Source of the DNA: an uncultured Myxococcales bacterium
GTDB lineage: Bacteria > Myxococcota_A > Polyangia > Polyangiales > Polyangiaceae
Reading direction: 5' to 3'
DNA: 64,000 nt
NCBI GenBank assembly: GCA_937949945.1
Contig: CALFEQ010000031.1
Location: 62,001 to 126,000, forward strand
This document shows, one piece after another, positions 53,520-63,200 of the stretch. The notes below the pieces were generated by a model. That model was not told the origin of the DNA and searched no databases. It saw only the letters and a program-made list of their open reading frames with translations. Position 1 is the stretch's first letter; each line of letters starts with the position of its first letter. A program made the translations under genes and the position numbers.

Positions 53520-53715
53520 CGCGGGCCCCTCATAGCACCCTGGCTCGGCTCTGCAACGGCCGGTCCGCGGGGAGACGCGAGATTGACGCCGTCACCGCGG
53601 AGCGACGACCGGATGTCGCAACCCTCTCGTCCCGATGGCGCAACTGCGGGCGGATGCCCGAGAAAAATGGCCACGCCGAGCCGTCTCGCCCCATCGCACC
53701 GCGATGGCCCGCGGA

Positions 53716-53745
53716 TTGCCCGTGGGGCGAGCTGGACGCTACCCT
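53716..53745 (+). promoter_or_regulatory. Promoter of the PEGA kinase operon
   Basis: -35-like TTGCCC (53716-53721), 18-nt spacer, -10 TACCCT (53740-53745); the GTG follows 8 nt later, so the operon message would be leaderless. Confidence 0.45.
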
Positions 53746-53753
53746 GAACTGGG

Positions 53754-55514
53754 GTGACCCCGTCCGCTTCCAGCATTCGCGTCGTCCCGACCGTCGGCCA
53801 GGCGGTGCCGGGCGTCGGGAAGTACCGCTACATCGCGATGCTCGCCGAAGGCGGGATGGCCGACGTCTTTCTCGCGGTCACCCAGAGCGCGGGGTTCGAG
53901 AAGCTCGTCGTCATCAAGCAGCTCCGCGACACGCTCGCGCAGGATCCGAGCTTCGTCGCGATGTTCATGGACGAGGCGCGCCTCGCCGCACGCCTGAACC
54001 ACCCGAACGTCGTGCAGACGCTCGAGGTCGGATCGGAGCCCGCCCACGGGCTCCACTTCATGGCGATGGAGTTCCTCGAGGGCGTGCCGTACGTGCGGCT
54101 CGCGCGGCTCAAAGAGCGCCTCCCGGCACCGCTCGCGTTTCATCTACGCATCCTCATCGACGTGCTGCGCGGGCTCCACTACGCGCACGAGCTCCGCGAC
54201 TTCGACGGAAGACCGCTCAACGTCGTCCATCGCGACGTCTCGCCCCAGAACGTGATGCTGACCTTCGCCGGCGGCGTGAAGGTCCTCGACTTCGGCATCG
54301 CAAAGGCGGCGCTCGCCGTCGAGCAACGGCCCGAGGACTTCAAGGGCAAGCTCGAGTACATGGCGCCCGAGCAGGCGGCGCTCGAGGACGTCGATCGCCG
54401 CGCCGACATCTTCTCCGTGGGGGTGATGCTCTTCGAGGCGCTCGCCCGGCGCCGCCTCTATCGGAAGGGCACCGACAAGCTCCAACAGCTCCTCGACGGC
54501 GCCCTCCCCGACATCCTCGACGTGGCGCCGTCCACGCCGCGACGGCTCGCCGAGATCTGCCGCAAGGCGATGGCCTACGACCGCGACGCCCGCTACGCGA
54601 CCGCGGACGCCATGGCCGACGATCTCGAGGAGTGGCTCGGGAGCACGACGCAGCACGTGACCGCGCGCGACGTGGGCTCGTACGTCGCCGAGAAGTTCGC
54701 TTCGACGCGCAGGAAGATCAGCGCAACCATCGAGGAGCAGCTCGCGATCATCCGATCGATGTCCGAGAGCGCGCCCGACACCATCCCGCTCTCGCGACTG
54801 CCCGTCACCACCACGACGGATCTGCCGCCGACGGAGCTCTCCGACGTGCCGCCGGCGGACGCGACCGACCCCGGATGGGTACCGCCGCCGGCTCCCCTCC
54901 CGAGCGAGGTCGACGTCGGCCGCTCCGCCTCGAGCTCGACCAGCTCGGATGCGACGGTGGTCACGGTGCCGCCGCACCCGCACGCGTCGCCCGACGCCCC
55001 CCACGGCAGGCCCGGGCTCCTGATCGCCGCGGCCGCCGTCTTGGGCGTGGCGGTGCTCGGCGGCGCCGTCGCCATCGCCTCGAAGAGTCGCGAGGCCGCG
55101 CCGGCGAGCGCCGAGAGCGCCGCTGCGTCGGCGCCCGTCGTCGCCGCTACGAGCGCTGCTCCCGAGGACGAGCGGATCGACATCACCATCAAGGCGTCTC
55201 CGCCGGAGGCCAAGATCTTCCTCGACGGCAAGGAGCTCGCCTCGAACCCGGCGACCGACACACGCCCGCGTGACGGCGCGATGCACGTCGTCCGCGTGGA
55301 GGCTCCCGGCCACGATCCGCGCGAGGAGTCGATCTCGTTCGACCGCAGCATCTTCATCACGATCGAGCTCCGCCCGAGCCCTCCGGCGTGGGAGGTGCCC
55401 TCGACGCCCCCGCCGCCACGCTCCGGCAAGAGGACGACGAAGCCCACGCCGCGCGCGCCCCGACCGAAGACAGGGGGCGGGAACGGGCTCGACCTGGAGA
55501 ACCCGTACCAATGA
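53754..55514 (+). CDS. Ser/Thr protein kinase with extracytoplasmic PEGA domain
   Basis: 586 aa from a GTG. Kinase (~23-285): LAEGGMADVFLA, VVIKQL, VVHRDVSPQNVML (HRD with Val in place of Leu), DFGIAKA, EYMAPEQ. A ~130-residue Pro/Ser/Thr linker, one membrane helix (PGLLIAAAAVLGVAVLGGAVAI), then a PEGA domain (ITIKASPPEAKIFLDGKEL) and a Pro/Lys-rich tail outside. PEGA modules bind surface structures or adhere to the wall. It opens a three-gene operon joined by 4-nt overlaps, so the kinase and the two envelope proteins are made together. Confidence 0.87.
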   Translation: MTPSASSIRVVPTVGQAVPGVGKYRYIAMLAEGGMADVFLAVTQSAGFEKLVVIKQLRDTLAQDPSFVAMFMDEARLAARLNHPNVVQTLEVGSEPAHGLHFMAMEFLEGVPYVRLARLKERLPAPLAFHLRILIDVLRGLHYAHELRDFDGRPLNVVHRDVSPQNVMLTFAGGVKVLDFGIAKAALAVEQRPEDFKGKLEYMAPEQAALEDVDRRADIFSVGVMLFEALARRRLYRKGTDKLQQLLDGALPDILDVAPSTPRRLAEICRKAMAYDRDARYATADAMADDLEEWLGSTTQHVTARDVGSYVAEKFASTRRKISATIEEQLAIIRSMSESAPDTIPLSRLPVTTTTDLPPTELSDVPPADATDPGWVPPPAPLPSEVDVGRSASSSTSSDATVVTVPPHPHASPDAPHGRPGLLIAAAAVLGVAVLGGAVAIASKSREAAPASAESAAASAPVVAATSAAPEDERIDITIKASPPEAKIFLDGKELASNPATDTRPRDGAMHVVRVEAPGHDPREESISFDRSIFITIELRPSPPAWEVPSTPPPPRSGKRTTKPTPRAPRPKTGGGNGLDLENPYQ

Positions 55515-56521
55515 CGTCGCTGCGCCCGGGCCGCTCTCGAACGCGAGGACGCGTGCACGCGTGCGCGGCGCTCGTCGCCCTGGCGATCGCCGCGTCTGCA
55601 GGCACCGCACGGGCGGCCGACGACGCGACCGAGACCTCCGCCGACACCGAGGATCGAAAGAAGGAGGCGCAGGCGCTCTTCGACAAGGCGGTCAAGCTCG
55701 CCGCAGCGGGCGACACGAGCGGCGCCCTCGCGGCCTTCCGCGACGCGTACGAGCGCTACCCGAGCTTCCGTGTACTCTACAACATCGGCCAGCTCTGCTC
55801 GCGTCTCCACGACGCGGCCTGCGCCGTGCGTGCGTTCGAGCAGTACCTCCGGGACGGCGGCGTCGACGTCCCCGCGAAGAGGCGCGCCGACGTCGAGGCG
55901 GAGCTCCGGTCTCTCGCCGAGCAGGTCGCGACCGTGACGGTCACGGTCGACGTCGCGGGCGCGGAGATCTCCATCGACGACGAGCACGTCGGGCGCTCGC
56001 CCCTCCCGAGGCCGTGGGTCGTCAACCCGGGCTCGCACCGCATCGTCGTCACGTACGGCACCAAGACGGTGGAGAAGGCGGTGACGGCTTCCGCGAAGGA
56101 CGAGCTCACGATCGACATCGCGATGCCGAAGGACCCGGCGCCCGAGCCGGTGAGCGTCCCGGTCCCGGCGGAGCCGGAGCCGCTGCGTCCCGAGCGCCGC
56201 CCCTTCCCCGTGGTGCCGTGGGCGGTCACGGGAGGGCTCGCGGCCGGAACGCTCGTGACCGGGATCCTCGCGGCGGTGACGTACTCGTCGTTCCAGGACG
56301 ACAAGAACCGGTTCCCCGTCACACGCGAGGAGCTCGAAGACGCGCAAGGCACCGCGCGCACCTTCTTCCTCGCGGCGGGCGTGCTCGGCGCGTGCACGCT
56401 CGTCTCGGCGGGCATCGCCGGATACTTCACGTTCGCTGCTGCCAGCGCGCGCCCCGCCGGCGCGGCCGTGGCCCTCGCGGCGAGCCCGGGCGGCGTGCTC
56501 CTCCACGGGAGGTTCCCGTGA
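55511..56521 (+). CDS. Exported TPR/PEGA protein
   Basis: 336 aa; ATG overlaps the upstream stop (ATGA). Signal peptide (AALVALAIAASAGTARA), a TPR-like helical part (EAQALFDKAVKLAAAGDTSG then YNIGQLCSRLHDAACAVRAF), a PEGA domain (VTVTVDVAGAEISIDDEHVG), and a linker followed by two membrane-type segments (WAVTGGLAAGTLVTGILAAV and FLAAGVLGACTLVSAGIAG). This TPR-PEGA-TM layout is common in myxobacterial genomes. It shares the PEGA fold with the kinase encoded just before it. Confidence 0.8.
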   Translation: MTSLRPGRSRTRGRVHACAALVALAIAASAGTARAADDATETSADTEDRKKEAQALFDKAVKLAAAGDTSGALAAFRDAYERYPSFRVLYNIGQLCSRLHDAACAVRAFEQYLRDGGVDVPAKRRADVEAELRSLAEQVATVTVTVDVAGAEISIDDEHVGRSPLPRPWVVNPGSHRIVVTYGTKTVEKAVTASAKDELTIDIAMPKDPAPEPVSVPVPAEPEPLRPERRPFPVVPWAVTGGLAAGTLVTGILAAVTYSSFQDDKNRFPVTREELEDAQGTARTFFLAAGVLGACTLVSAGIAGYFTFAAASARPAGAAVALAASPGGVLLHGRFP

Positions 56522-57945
56522 GGAGGTGGTCGGCAGGAGCGATCGTCGGAGCGCTGGTGACGCTCGTGGCGTGCGCGGAGCTCTTCGACGCGCCCACGCA
56601 GTGCCGCACCGACGCGGACTGCGAGCGGTTCGCGGCGGTCTGCGACGTCGCGCAAGGCGTGTGCGTCCCACCCGTGGAGGACGACAAGAGACCGGAACGC
56701 CCCGTCCCCTCGCAGCCCACGCAGGACGCGTCGCCGGACGGGTTCGAGATCGACGAGAGGTGCGCGGTCGATCCGAAGCCGACGGAGGTGATCGGCACGA
56801 AGCTCGAGGCGGGGGCGCGGAGCGAGATCACGACGTCGGTCACGCTGGGCTGCGACAAGGACTGGGTGCTCGACACGCTCCTCTTCGTACGCTCCGGCGC
56901 GACGCTGACGATCGCGCCGGGGACGACCATCCGCGCGAAGAAGGGCGTCGGTGCCGCGATCGTCGTCAACCCCGGCGGACGCATCGTCGCGGAGGGCAAG
57001 AGAGACGCGCCCATCGTGATCACGAGCGAGTCGCCCACGCCCGCGCCCGGGGACTGGCGCGGCGTGTACGTGCTCGGCCTCGCTCCGCCCAGCGGTCAGG
57101 GCCCGTACGAAGACGATCCCGACCTCGTTTGGGGCGGGACGAGCGAGATGGACGACAGCGGCGTCCTCTCGTTCGTGCGCATCGAGTACGCGAGGAGCGG
57201 GCTCGTCCTCGCGGGCGTGGGCAAGCGAACGAAGGTCGACTTCGTGCAGGTCCGCCGGCCGGTGGAGAGCTGCTTCATGTTCTACGGCGGACGGGTCGAC
57301 GCGAAGCACCTCGTCTGCCAGTCGCCGGGAGACGATCAGTTCGAGTGGTACCTCGGCTACTCGGGACGCGCGCAGTTCATCTACGGACAGAAAGCGGCGC
57401 CGCCTCCCGTGTACGACTCGAACGGACTGGTCATCGACGCCGCGCATCCCGTCATCTACAACGCCACGATCTGCGGCGACGCGCCGACCGCGCTCTTCGG
57501 CTACGGCGTCGTCTATCGCGATCGGGGGACGCTGGACCTCAACGGCGCGATCGTGAGCGGGTGGTTCAGCGGGCTCGACGCGAGGGGGTACCTGCCCGAC
57601 CGCGGCGGCGTGCGCGCATCGATCTTCTTCGGCAACGCGACGAACCCGGCCTACGCGGAGACGCCCGCCGAGACCAACCCCGACCTACCGACGTACGACG
57701 ACGACAACGGCATCGACGAGCTCGCCGATTTCGCCAACGCCATGCCGCCGAACTCCACCGCGGATCCGAAGCTCGTCGACTGCTTCGACGCGAAGAACCC
57801 GAAGCCTTGGCCGACGACGCCGCTCACGACGAACGCGCCCTCGCCTCCCGACGACGGCTTCTTCGATCCGAACGCGAAGTACATCGGCGCGTTCGAGGAC
57901 GCCAACGATGGGTGGATGACCGGAGCGTGGGTACGATTCGATTGA
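56518..57945 (+). CDS. Lipoprotein with parallel beta-helix repeats
   Basis: 475 aa from a GTG overlapping the preceding stop by 4 nt (GTGA). Lipobox LVACAEL; an EGF-like Cys-rich piece (TDADCERFAAVCDVAQGVC) follows. The rest has beta-helix coils (LTIAPGTTIRAKKGVGAAI, VVNPGGRIVAEG) typical of right-handed parallel beta-helix surface proteins. The third gene of the PEGA operon, it is likely the outermost member. Partner or substrate unknown. Confidence 0.78.
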   Translation: MRRWSAGAIVGALVTLVACAELFDAPTQCRTDADCERFAAVCDVAQGVCVPPVEDDKRPERPVPSQPTQDASPDGFEIDERCAVDPKPTEVIGTKLEAGARSEITTSVTLGCDKDWVLDTLLFVRSGATLTIAPGTTIRAKKGVGAAIVVNPGGRIVAEGKRDAPIVITSESPTPAPGDWRGVYVLGLAPPSGQGPYEDDPDLVWGGTSEMDDSGVLSFVRIEYARSGLVLAGVGKRTKVDFVQVRRPVESCFMFYGGRVDAKHLVCQSPGDDQFEWYLGYSGRAQFIYGQKAAPPPVYDSNGLVIDAAHPVIYNATICGDAPTALFGYGVVYRDRGTLDLNGAIVSGWFSGLDARGYLPDRGGVRASIFFGNATNPAYAETPAETNPDLPTYDDDNGIDELADFANAMPPNSTADPKLVDCFDAKNPKPWPTTPLTTNAPSPPDDGFFDPNAKYIGAFEDANDGWMTGAWVRFD

Positions 57946-57949
57946 GGGA

Positions 57950-57986
57950 GGCTCCGGGCTCCGGGCTCCGGGCTCCAGGCTCCAGG
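57950..57986 (+). repeat. GGCTCCR heptamer array, five units
   Basis: GGCTCCG three times, GGCTCCA twice, then GG: the longest array of this unit in the window. It starts 5 nt after the stop of the beta-helix lipoprotein, and its AGG end forms part of the ribosome-site region of the expansin-like gene. Confidence 0.85.
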
Positions 57987-57998
57987 AAGAAGCGGAAG

Positions 57999-58748
57999 AT
58001 GCATGCCCCCGGCTCACGCGTCGCTTGCCTGCTCGGCTCGACTTGCCTCGCGCTCGCGTGCGCGGTGCCGGTGACGAGCGGATCGTCGAGCGGCGTGACG
58101 AAGGACACGGCGCCGGCGGTCACGACGCTCGGCGAGCCTCACGAGGGGGACTACAACCTCGGGCCGGTCGAGTTCTCGGGCTCGTTCTGGAACTCCTGCG
58201 CGCCCTACACGCCCGAGCTCGAGAAGCAGATCGGCCCGATGCTCGCGGGCCTCGCCCTCAAGTGGAACGGCAACGGCAGCCTCTGCGACACGTGCATCCT
58301 CGTGAAGACGGCGAAAGGAAAGTCCGTCGTCGCGCGGGTGATCACCACGGGCGAGACGCGAGGCCCGAACGACGTCGATCTCAGCAAGGCGGCGTTCGAC
58401 GCGATCCACGTCGGCGAGTACCCGCGGAAGATGACGTGGGAGCTCGTGAAGTGCCCTCCCGGCGGAAAGATCCAGTACCAGTTCCAGACCGAGGCCAATC
58501 CGTGGTGGACGAGCCTCTGGGTTCGGAACGCGCGGCTGCCGATCCGTACCGTAGAGGTCAAGAGCGCGAAGCACGCGACCTTCGTCCCGCTGCGGCGGGG
58601 CCCGGACGGGACGCTCACCGACGACTCGGGGTTCGGAGACGGGCCGTTCACCTTGCGCGTCACCGCCGTGGACGGCCAGACCATCACGGACTCGTTCGAC
58701 AAGATCGTCCCGGGGGCCGTGATCCCCTCCTCGGGCCAGTTCGACTGA
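57999..58748 (+). CDS. Expansin-like lipoprotein
   Basis: 249 aa. Lipobox LALAC (C21). A double-psi beta-barrel (~55-150): GPVEFSGSFWNSCAPYT, LKWNGNGSLCDTCILVKTA, and VDLSKAAFDAIHVG, where the Asp matches the essential acidic residue of bacterial expansins. The C-terminal ~100 residues (WELVKCPPGGKIQYQFQTE...WTSLWVRNARLP) are like the expansin carbohydrate-binding beta-sandwich. Expansins loosen glycan networks without cutting them. Purine-rich AGGAAGAAGCGGAAG before the ATG, partly derived from the repeat array. It may be co-transcribed with the operon before it. Confidence 0.78.
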   Translation: MHAPGSRVACLLGSTCLALACAVPVTSGSSSGVTKDTAPAVTTLGEPHEGDYNLGPVEFSGSFWNSCAPYTPELEKQIGPMLAGLALKWNGNGSLCDTCILVKTAKGKSVVARVITTGETRGPNDVDLSKAAFDAIHVGEYPRKMTWELVKCPPGGKIQYQFQTEANPWWTSLWVRNARLPIRTVEVKSAKHATFVPLRRGPDGTLTDDSGFGDGPFTLRVTAVDGQTITDSFDKIVPGAVIPSSGQFD

Positions 58749-58951
58749 CGGGCGCGCCCGGGTCCGAGCCGCCCCGGATCCTCCGAGCTGAAGCGCATCG
58801 CCGCGGCGAAGCACGACAGAACGCGACCGCGACGCGCGCTGCGACAAAGCACCGCTAGCAGCGCGCCGCGTTTTCACCGATGCTCCGAGCAAAGTCCTTC
58901 GAGCAAGGATGCGTGCGGAGAGCCACACGCATGCGCGTGCGGCTTGCTGGA

Positions 58952-59365
58952 ATGCAGGACGACGAAAAGATCCCCGAGCACGTCGCAGACCTGCTGGCTT
59001 CGTCGATCGAGTCCGAGCAGCGGCTCGACATCCTGCTCCATCTGCGCGCATCTCCCGGAAAGAGCTTCACGGCGCGAGCCGTCGCCGCGATCCTCCCCAT
59101 CTCGAGCGTGTCGGCGGAACAGCACCTCGCGATCCTTTGCGGGCGCGGCTTCCTCACCGTCAGCATCGGCAGCGACCTGCTCTACTCGTACCAACCGGTC
59201 AGCCCGGCCATCGACGCGACCGTCGCCGAGATCGAGCGGCTCGTGCACACGCGCCGCGGCGACGTCGTCGCCGCGCTTCGCGATGCGAGCGGAAAGGATC
59301 CCGTCCGGGACTTCGCGAACGCGTTCGTGATACGCAATGCCCGCAGGGGCGGGACGAGGAAGTAG
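58952..59365 (+). CDS. Hypothetical winged-helix-like regulator
   Basis: 137 aa from MQDDEKIPEHVADLL; upstream ATGs at 58931 and 58880 are possible. Helical with a winged-helix feel: RLDILLHLRASPGKSFTARAVA, then SVSAEQHLAILCGRGFLTVSIG. No ligand domain. It precedes two small membrane protein genes by 27 nt and probably belongs to their operon. Family not identified. Confidence 0.6.
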   Translation: MQDDEKIPEHVADLLASSIESEQRLDILLHLRASPGKSFTARAVAAILPISSVSAEQHLAILCGRGFLTVSIGSDLLYSYQPVSPAIDATVAEIERLVHTRRGDVVAALRDASGKDPVRDFANAFVIRNARRGGTRK

Positions 59366-59392
59366 GCGCAAGCCCGCCGGCAAGGAGGGGGG

Positions 59393-59653
59393 ATGGCTGA
59401 AGTCATTTACGTGCTCTGCGCGCTGACGAGCCTCGTCTGCGCCGTCCTGCTCGTCCGCGCGTATCGCTCGCGCCGTTCGCACTTGCTGCTCTGGAGCAGC
59501 ATCTGCTTCGTCGGCCTGTTCGTGAACAACGTCCTCCTCGTGTTCGACAAGGTGATCACGAAGGACGACATCGATCTGCTCCTCGCTCGCGACCTCACCA
59601 ACCTCGCATCCGTGGCCGCCTTGCTCTTCGGCCTCATTTGGAGGACCCGGTGA
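59393..59653 (+). CDS. Small membrane protein, DUF5985-like (first copy)
   Basis: 86 aa with an excellent ribosome site (AAGGAGGGGGG). Three membrane helices: VIYVLCALTSLVCAVLLV, HLLLWSSICFVGLFVNNVL, and ASVAALLFGLIW. The layout, with basic loop YRSRRS between helices 1 and 2, fits the DUF5985 type often found in pairs. Function unknown. Its stop overlaps the next start by 4 nt (GTGA). Confidence 0.7.
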   Translation: MAEVIYVLCALTSLVCAVLLVRAYRSRRSHLLLWSSICFVGLFVNNVLLVFDKVITKDDIDLLLARDLTNLASVAALLFGLIWRTR

Positions 59654-59910
59654 TCACCGCCCACAGCTTCGTGAACGGCGCGGTGACGATGGGCTTCTTC
59701 GCGTCGGCGGTCTTCTTCGCGCGCTTCTGGCGCGAGACGCGCGATCGCCTCTTCGTGCTGTTCGCGATCGCCTTCGCGGTGCTGGGAGTGAGCCGGATGC
59801 TGCTCGCGCTGGTCGCGTTCGGCCACGAGGCGCAGCCGTACCTCTACATCATCAGGTTCTCGGCGTTCTTGCTGATCGCTTGCGCGGTCATCGACAAGAA
59901 TCGACGCTGA
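59650..59910 (+). CDS. Small membrane protein, DUF5985-like (second copy)
   Basis: 86 aa from a GTG overlapping the previous stop. Three helices again: SFVNGAVTMGFFASAVFF, LFVLFAIAFAVLGVSRMLL, and YIIRFSAFLLIACAVI, with basic WRETRD in the loop. It has the same length as and a similar pattern to its neighbour, so the pair probably forms a heterodimer. The stop codon lies in a palindrome of the repeat family. Confidence 0.7.
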   Translation: MITAHSFVNGAVTMGFFASAVFFARFWRETRDRLFVLFAIAFAVLGVSRMLLALVAFGHEAQPYLYIIRFSAFLLIACAVIDKNRR

Positions 59911-59956
59911 GGCCGGAGGCCTCAGGCCAATCCTCAGTCCTCGGTCCTCGGTCCTC
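59907..59956. repeat. CTGAGGCC palindrome plus inverted GAGGACY array
   Basis: CTGAGGCC-GGA-GGCCTCAG (59907-59925, perfect 8-bp stem) overlaps the stop codon of the second DUF5985-like gene. Then come AGTCCTC, GGTCCTC, GGTCCTC (59936-59956), the reverse complement of GAGGACC, GAGGACC, GAGGACT. Convergent gap with the GH13 gene. The hairpin may serve as a transcript end. Confidence 0.75.
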
Positions 59957-60265
59957 GGCGGGGAGACGGAAAGGCCGCCTGCCAGGGCGACGCTTCACTG
60001 CCGTGCCTCGCGCAACCGCAACCCTCGACGCGACTCCAACGTCGGCGCGGCAGCAACGAGCTCCTCACGCGCCGTCAGAGAACGGCGATGCCGACGACGG
60101 ATCGAGGCGCGCACCGCGAGACACCGACGCGCCTCCGTGAAGGTTGGTCGGTCGGGACGAGGCCGCAGTTGCGCGAGGCGCTGCAGAACGCGAGAGAGAC
60201 TCCCTTTCGCGGGCGAAACGCGAAGCGTTTCGTCCGCACTCCCTGTCTCCCGCGCCCTACCTGTC
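59911..60265. other. Convergent gap before the GH13 gene
   Basis: 355 nt. Apart from the repeat element at its left end no gene, promoter or strong hairpin is visible. Confidence 0.5.
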
Positions 60266-63200
60266 TCAGCCCAGCGGCGAATCCTCGGCGAGGCGGATGG
60301 GAGCATCGGGCTTCGGCGGAGGCCCCAGCTTCGAGAGGATGCGCTCGGCGCGATAGCCCTCGCGCTCGGCCAAGCGCGCGAACGCCTCCGCGTCCGCCCG
60401 CGCGACGTCCGGCGCGACGCGGCCCGAGGCGATCTCGCGCTCGGCGAGGAAACGCGCGAGCTCCTCGAAGCGCTCCTTCGACAGCCATAGCACGCCGTCG
60501 TACTCGTGCACGTCGAGGTACACCTGACCGCGCGGGCTCCCGAGGGCGAGCCGGAGCGCAGGCCCGATCGGGCCGGACGGGAGCGTGGCCGCCAGCGCGA
60601 CGAGCGCCGCACGTCGCCTCGCCTCGTCCGGCGCCACCGTCGTCGAGAAGCCGTCGACGAGCGGCGTCACGAGCTCCCACTCCGCGAGATGCGCCTCGCG
60701 CGTGGACCACGTCGGGGCGGCAGGCGCGACGGTCGCGACACGCGCGGCAGGAGCTCGCGCGACCACCGTCTCGGACGACGGCTCGGCGCGGCGATCGCTC
60801 GAGGAGCTCGAGGAAGGAGCCTGCGCCGGCGAGGCCGCGGAGGAGGAAGCGTCCGATGCCGCCTCCTCGCCCCCCTCCACGGCCTTCGCCTTCTCCGGCT
60901 CTGCCTGCTCGGCGGCCGTGGGCTCCGGCTCCGTCGCCGGGGGCTCGGGCTCTCCTTCGGCCTCGGCCGCCTCGGGCTCGGCCACCTTCGCCGCGCTCGC
61001 CTCGGCTTCTTGCACCCCTTCGCGATCGGCCTCCTCCGCCGCCGCGCGCTCGACGTCCTTCACCGTCACGGCCTCCGCCAGAGGCTCGCCTTCCTGCGCC
61101 GCCTCCTCGTTGGCTTCCTTCGCGCTCGCGGGCTCCGCTTCCTCCACCGCCGGGCGGACGTCCTTCGCCTCCGCAGGCTCGGCGTCCTTCGCCGCCGGGG
61201 CGGTGGCGTCCGCCGTCTCGGTCGCAGGCGCATGCTCGACGAGAGCGGCCGCCGGATCGATCGCCGACGCGCGCGTCGTGGACAGATAGGCCGGAGGACG
61301 AGACCGCGCCTCCTCGAGCGCCGCCTCGCCCGCGGCGACGAGGTCGAGGACGGCCTCGAGCTGGATCCACGCGAGGAGAAGATCGACGTGGAGCACGGAC
61401 GCGGTCGCTCCGGAGCCGGCGCGGTTCGCCGACGTCTCGCCGTTCGCGTTCTCGAGGATCGTCTCGCTCGACTCGCTCGAACGCGGCGCGGGCGGAAGCT
61501 CGGCGGCGCGCTTCGCGTCGGCGCGCACGAAGGCGTGGAGGGCGCCGAAGCGATCGCCGGCGAGGCGGAGCGCAGGCGCACGGTCGATCACGACCTCACG
61601 TCGTGCGCGCTCCGTCAGCATCCACTCGAGGCCGTCGGCGACGTGGCCGAGCCGCTCCTCGAGCGCCGCGCGCGCCGCCGACACGTCCTCGGCGTCGAGC
61701 TGCGCCGAGAGCCAGCCCATGTGCCCCTTCGAGACCGCCGTGCGGAAGGGCGCGTGGACGGGACGGAGATAGAGCTCGCGGACGGCGAGCTCGATGTCGG
61801 GGACGCCGCGGCCGGCGAGCTCCGCGGCGAGGCGGTGATATGGCTTCTCGAAGGTCGCGTTGACGTGCCGGAAGCCCGTGAGCACGTGGTACTGGTACGG
61901 GCGGAGCTCCCACGTCATCCCGTCCTCGATGATGTCCCTCGTCATGCGGAGGTACTCGAGGCCGTGCGGGACGTCGCGGATGACGAGCCAGGCGCCCAGG
62001 TCCTCGTCGAGGTTCAGCTCCTTCCCCAGCGTGCCGCGGTGCGTGCTGCGCCGGATCGTGCCGCGCGTGACCTTGAAACGGTTGTTGAAGACGACGAGCG
62101 CGCGCTGATCGCCCGCGCCGTTGGAGTACGCGAAGACGTCCTCGTCGACGTACCCCATGTCCGTGACGAAGTCGTAGAGGGCGAAGTTCTCGACGCCGCT
62201 GAAGAGCCAGCGCTTCTCGAGGAGCGGGAAGATCTCGCGCTCGTGGCGCGCGACGATCCACGGGTTCGGCTCCTCGTCCATCTTCGCGCGCCGGTACTCC
62301 ATCCCGTACTTCTCGCGCAGGCCCTCGATCTGCCCGTGACCGAACATCGGCAGCCCGGGCATCGTGCACATGAGCACGCAGACGCCGAAGTACTTGTCCC
62401 CGTCCCCGAACTGCAGGATCGCGGGCTCCTCGTCCGGGTTGTTCATGAAGTTGACGAAGCGCTTGAGGATCTCGGGATCGAAGTCGAGGACGTTCTTGAT
62501 CGTCTCTCGGTACTTCGCGTTCTCCTCGCGCTTCAGCATGTTCATGAACGCCGAGTTGTAGACGCGGTGCATGCCGAGCGTCCGAACGAAGTAGCCTTCC
62601 ATCATCCAGAAGGCCTCGGCGAGCAGCAGCGTGTCGGGCGCGCGCTCCGCGACGATGTCGACGACCTCGCGCCAGAACTCGTTGGGCATCGCGCGATCGA
62701 ACTCCTCCTGCGTCATCGCGTAGTCCGCGCGCGAGGGGATCGCGCCGGCGGCCTGGCCCGGCAGCGGGAACCAGAGGCGCTGGATGTGCCGCTTCGCGAG
62801 CGTCATCGCCGCGTCGAAGCGGATGATCGGGAACATGCTCGCGACGTGGAGGATCGTCTCGATGACGGCGCGACGGACCTCCGGGTTCATGTAGTCGAGC
62901 TGCGCGGTGTCGTTCCACGGGATGCTCGTGCCGTCGTTGCCGTGGTAGATGAAGCGGTCCTCGCCGGTCCATCGATCGTGACGACGGAAGACGACCGCCG
63001 CGTCGCTCCGGTCCCAGTACCCCTCCTCGAGGTAGATGCCGATGCGCGGGTGGTCGCTGAGGTTGGGACCGCCGAATCGGTACACCGGGAACGGCGGCTC
63101 GGACGTCTGGAGGAACCAGTCCGGGTGCTCGATCACCCAGTCGGCGTCGATTCCGACGTGGTTCGGGACCATGTCCGCCGCGAGGCGGATGCCGCGCGCC

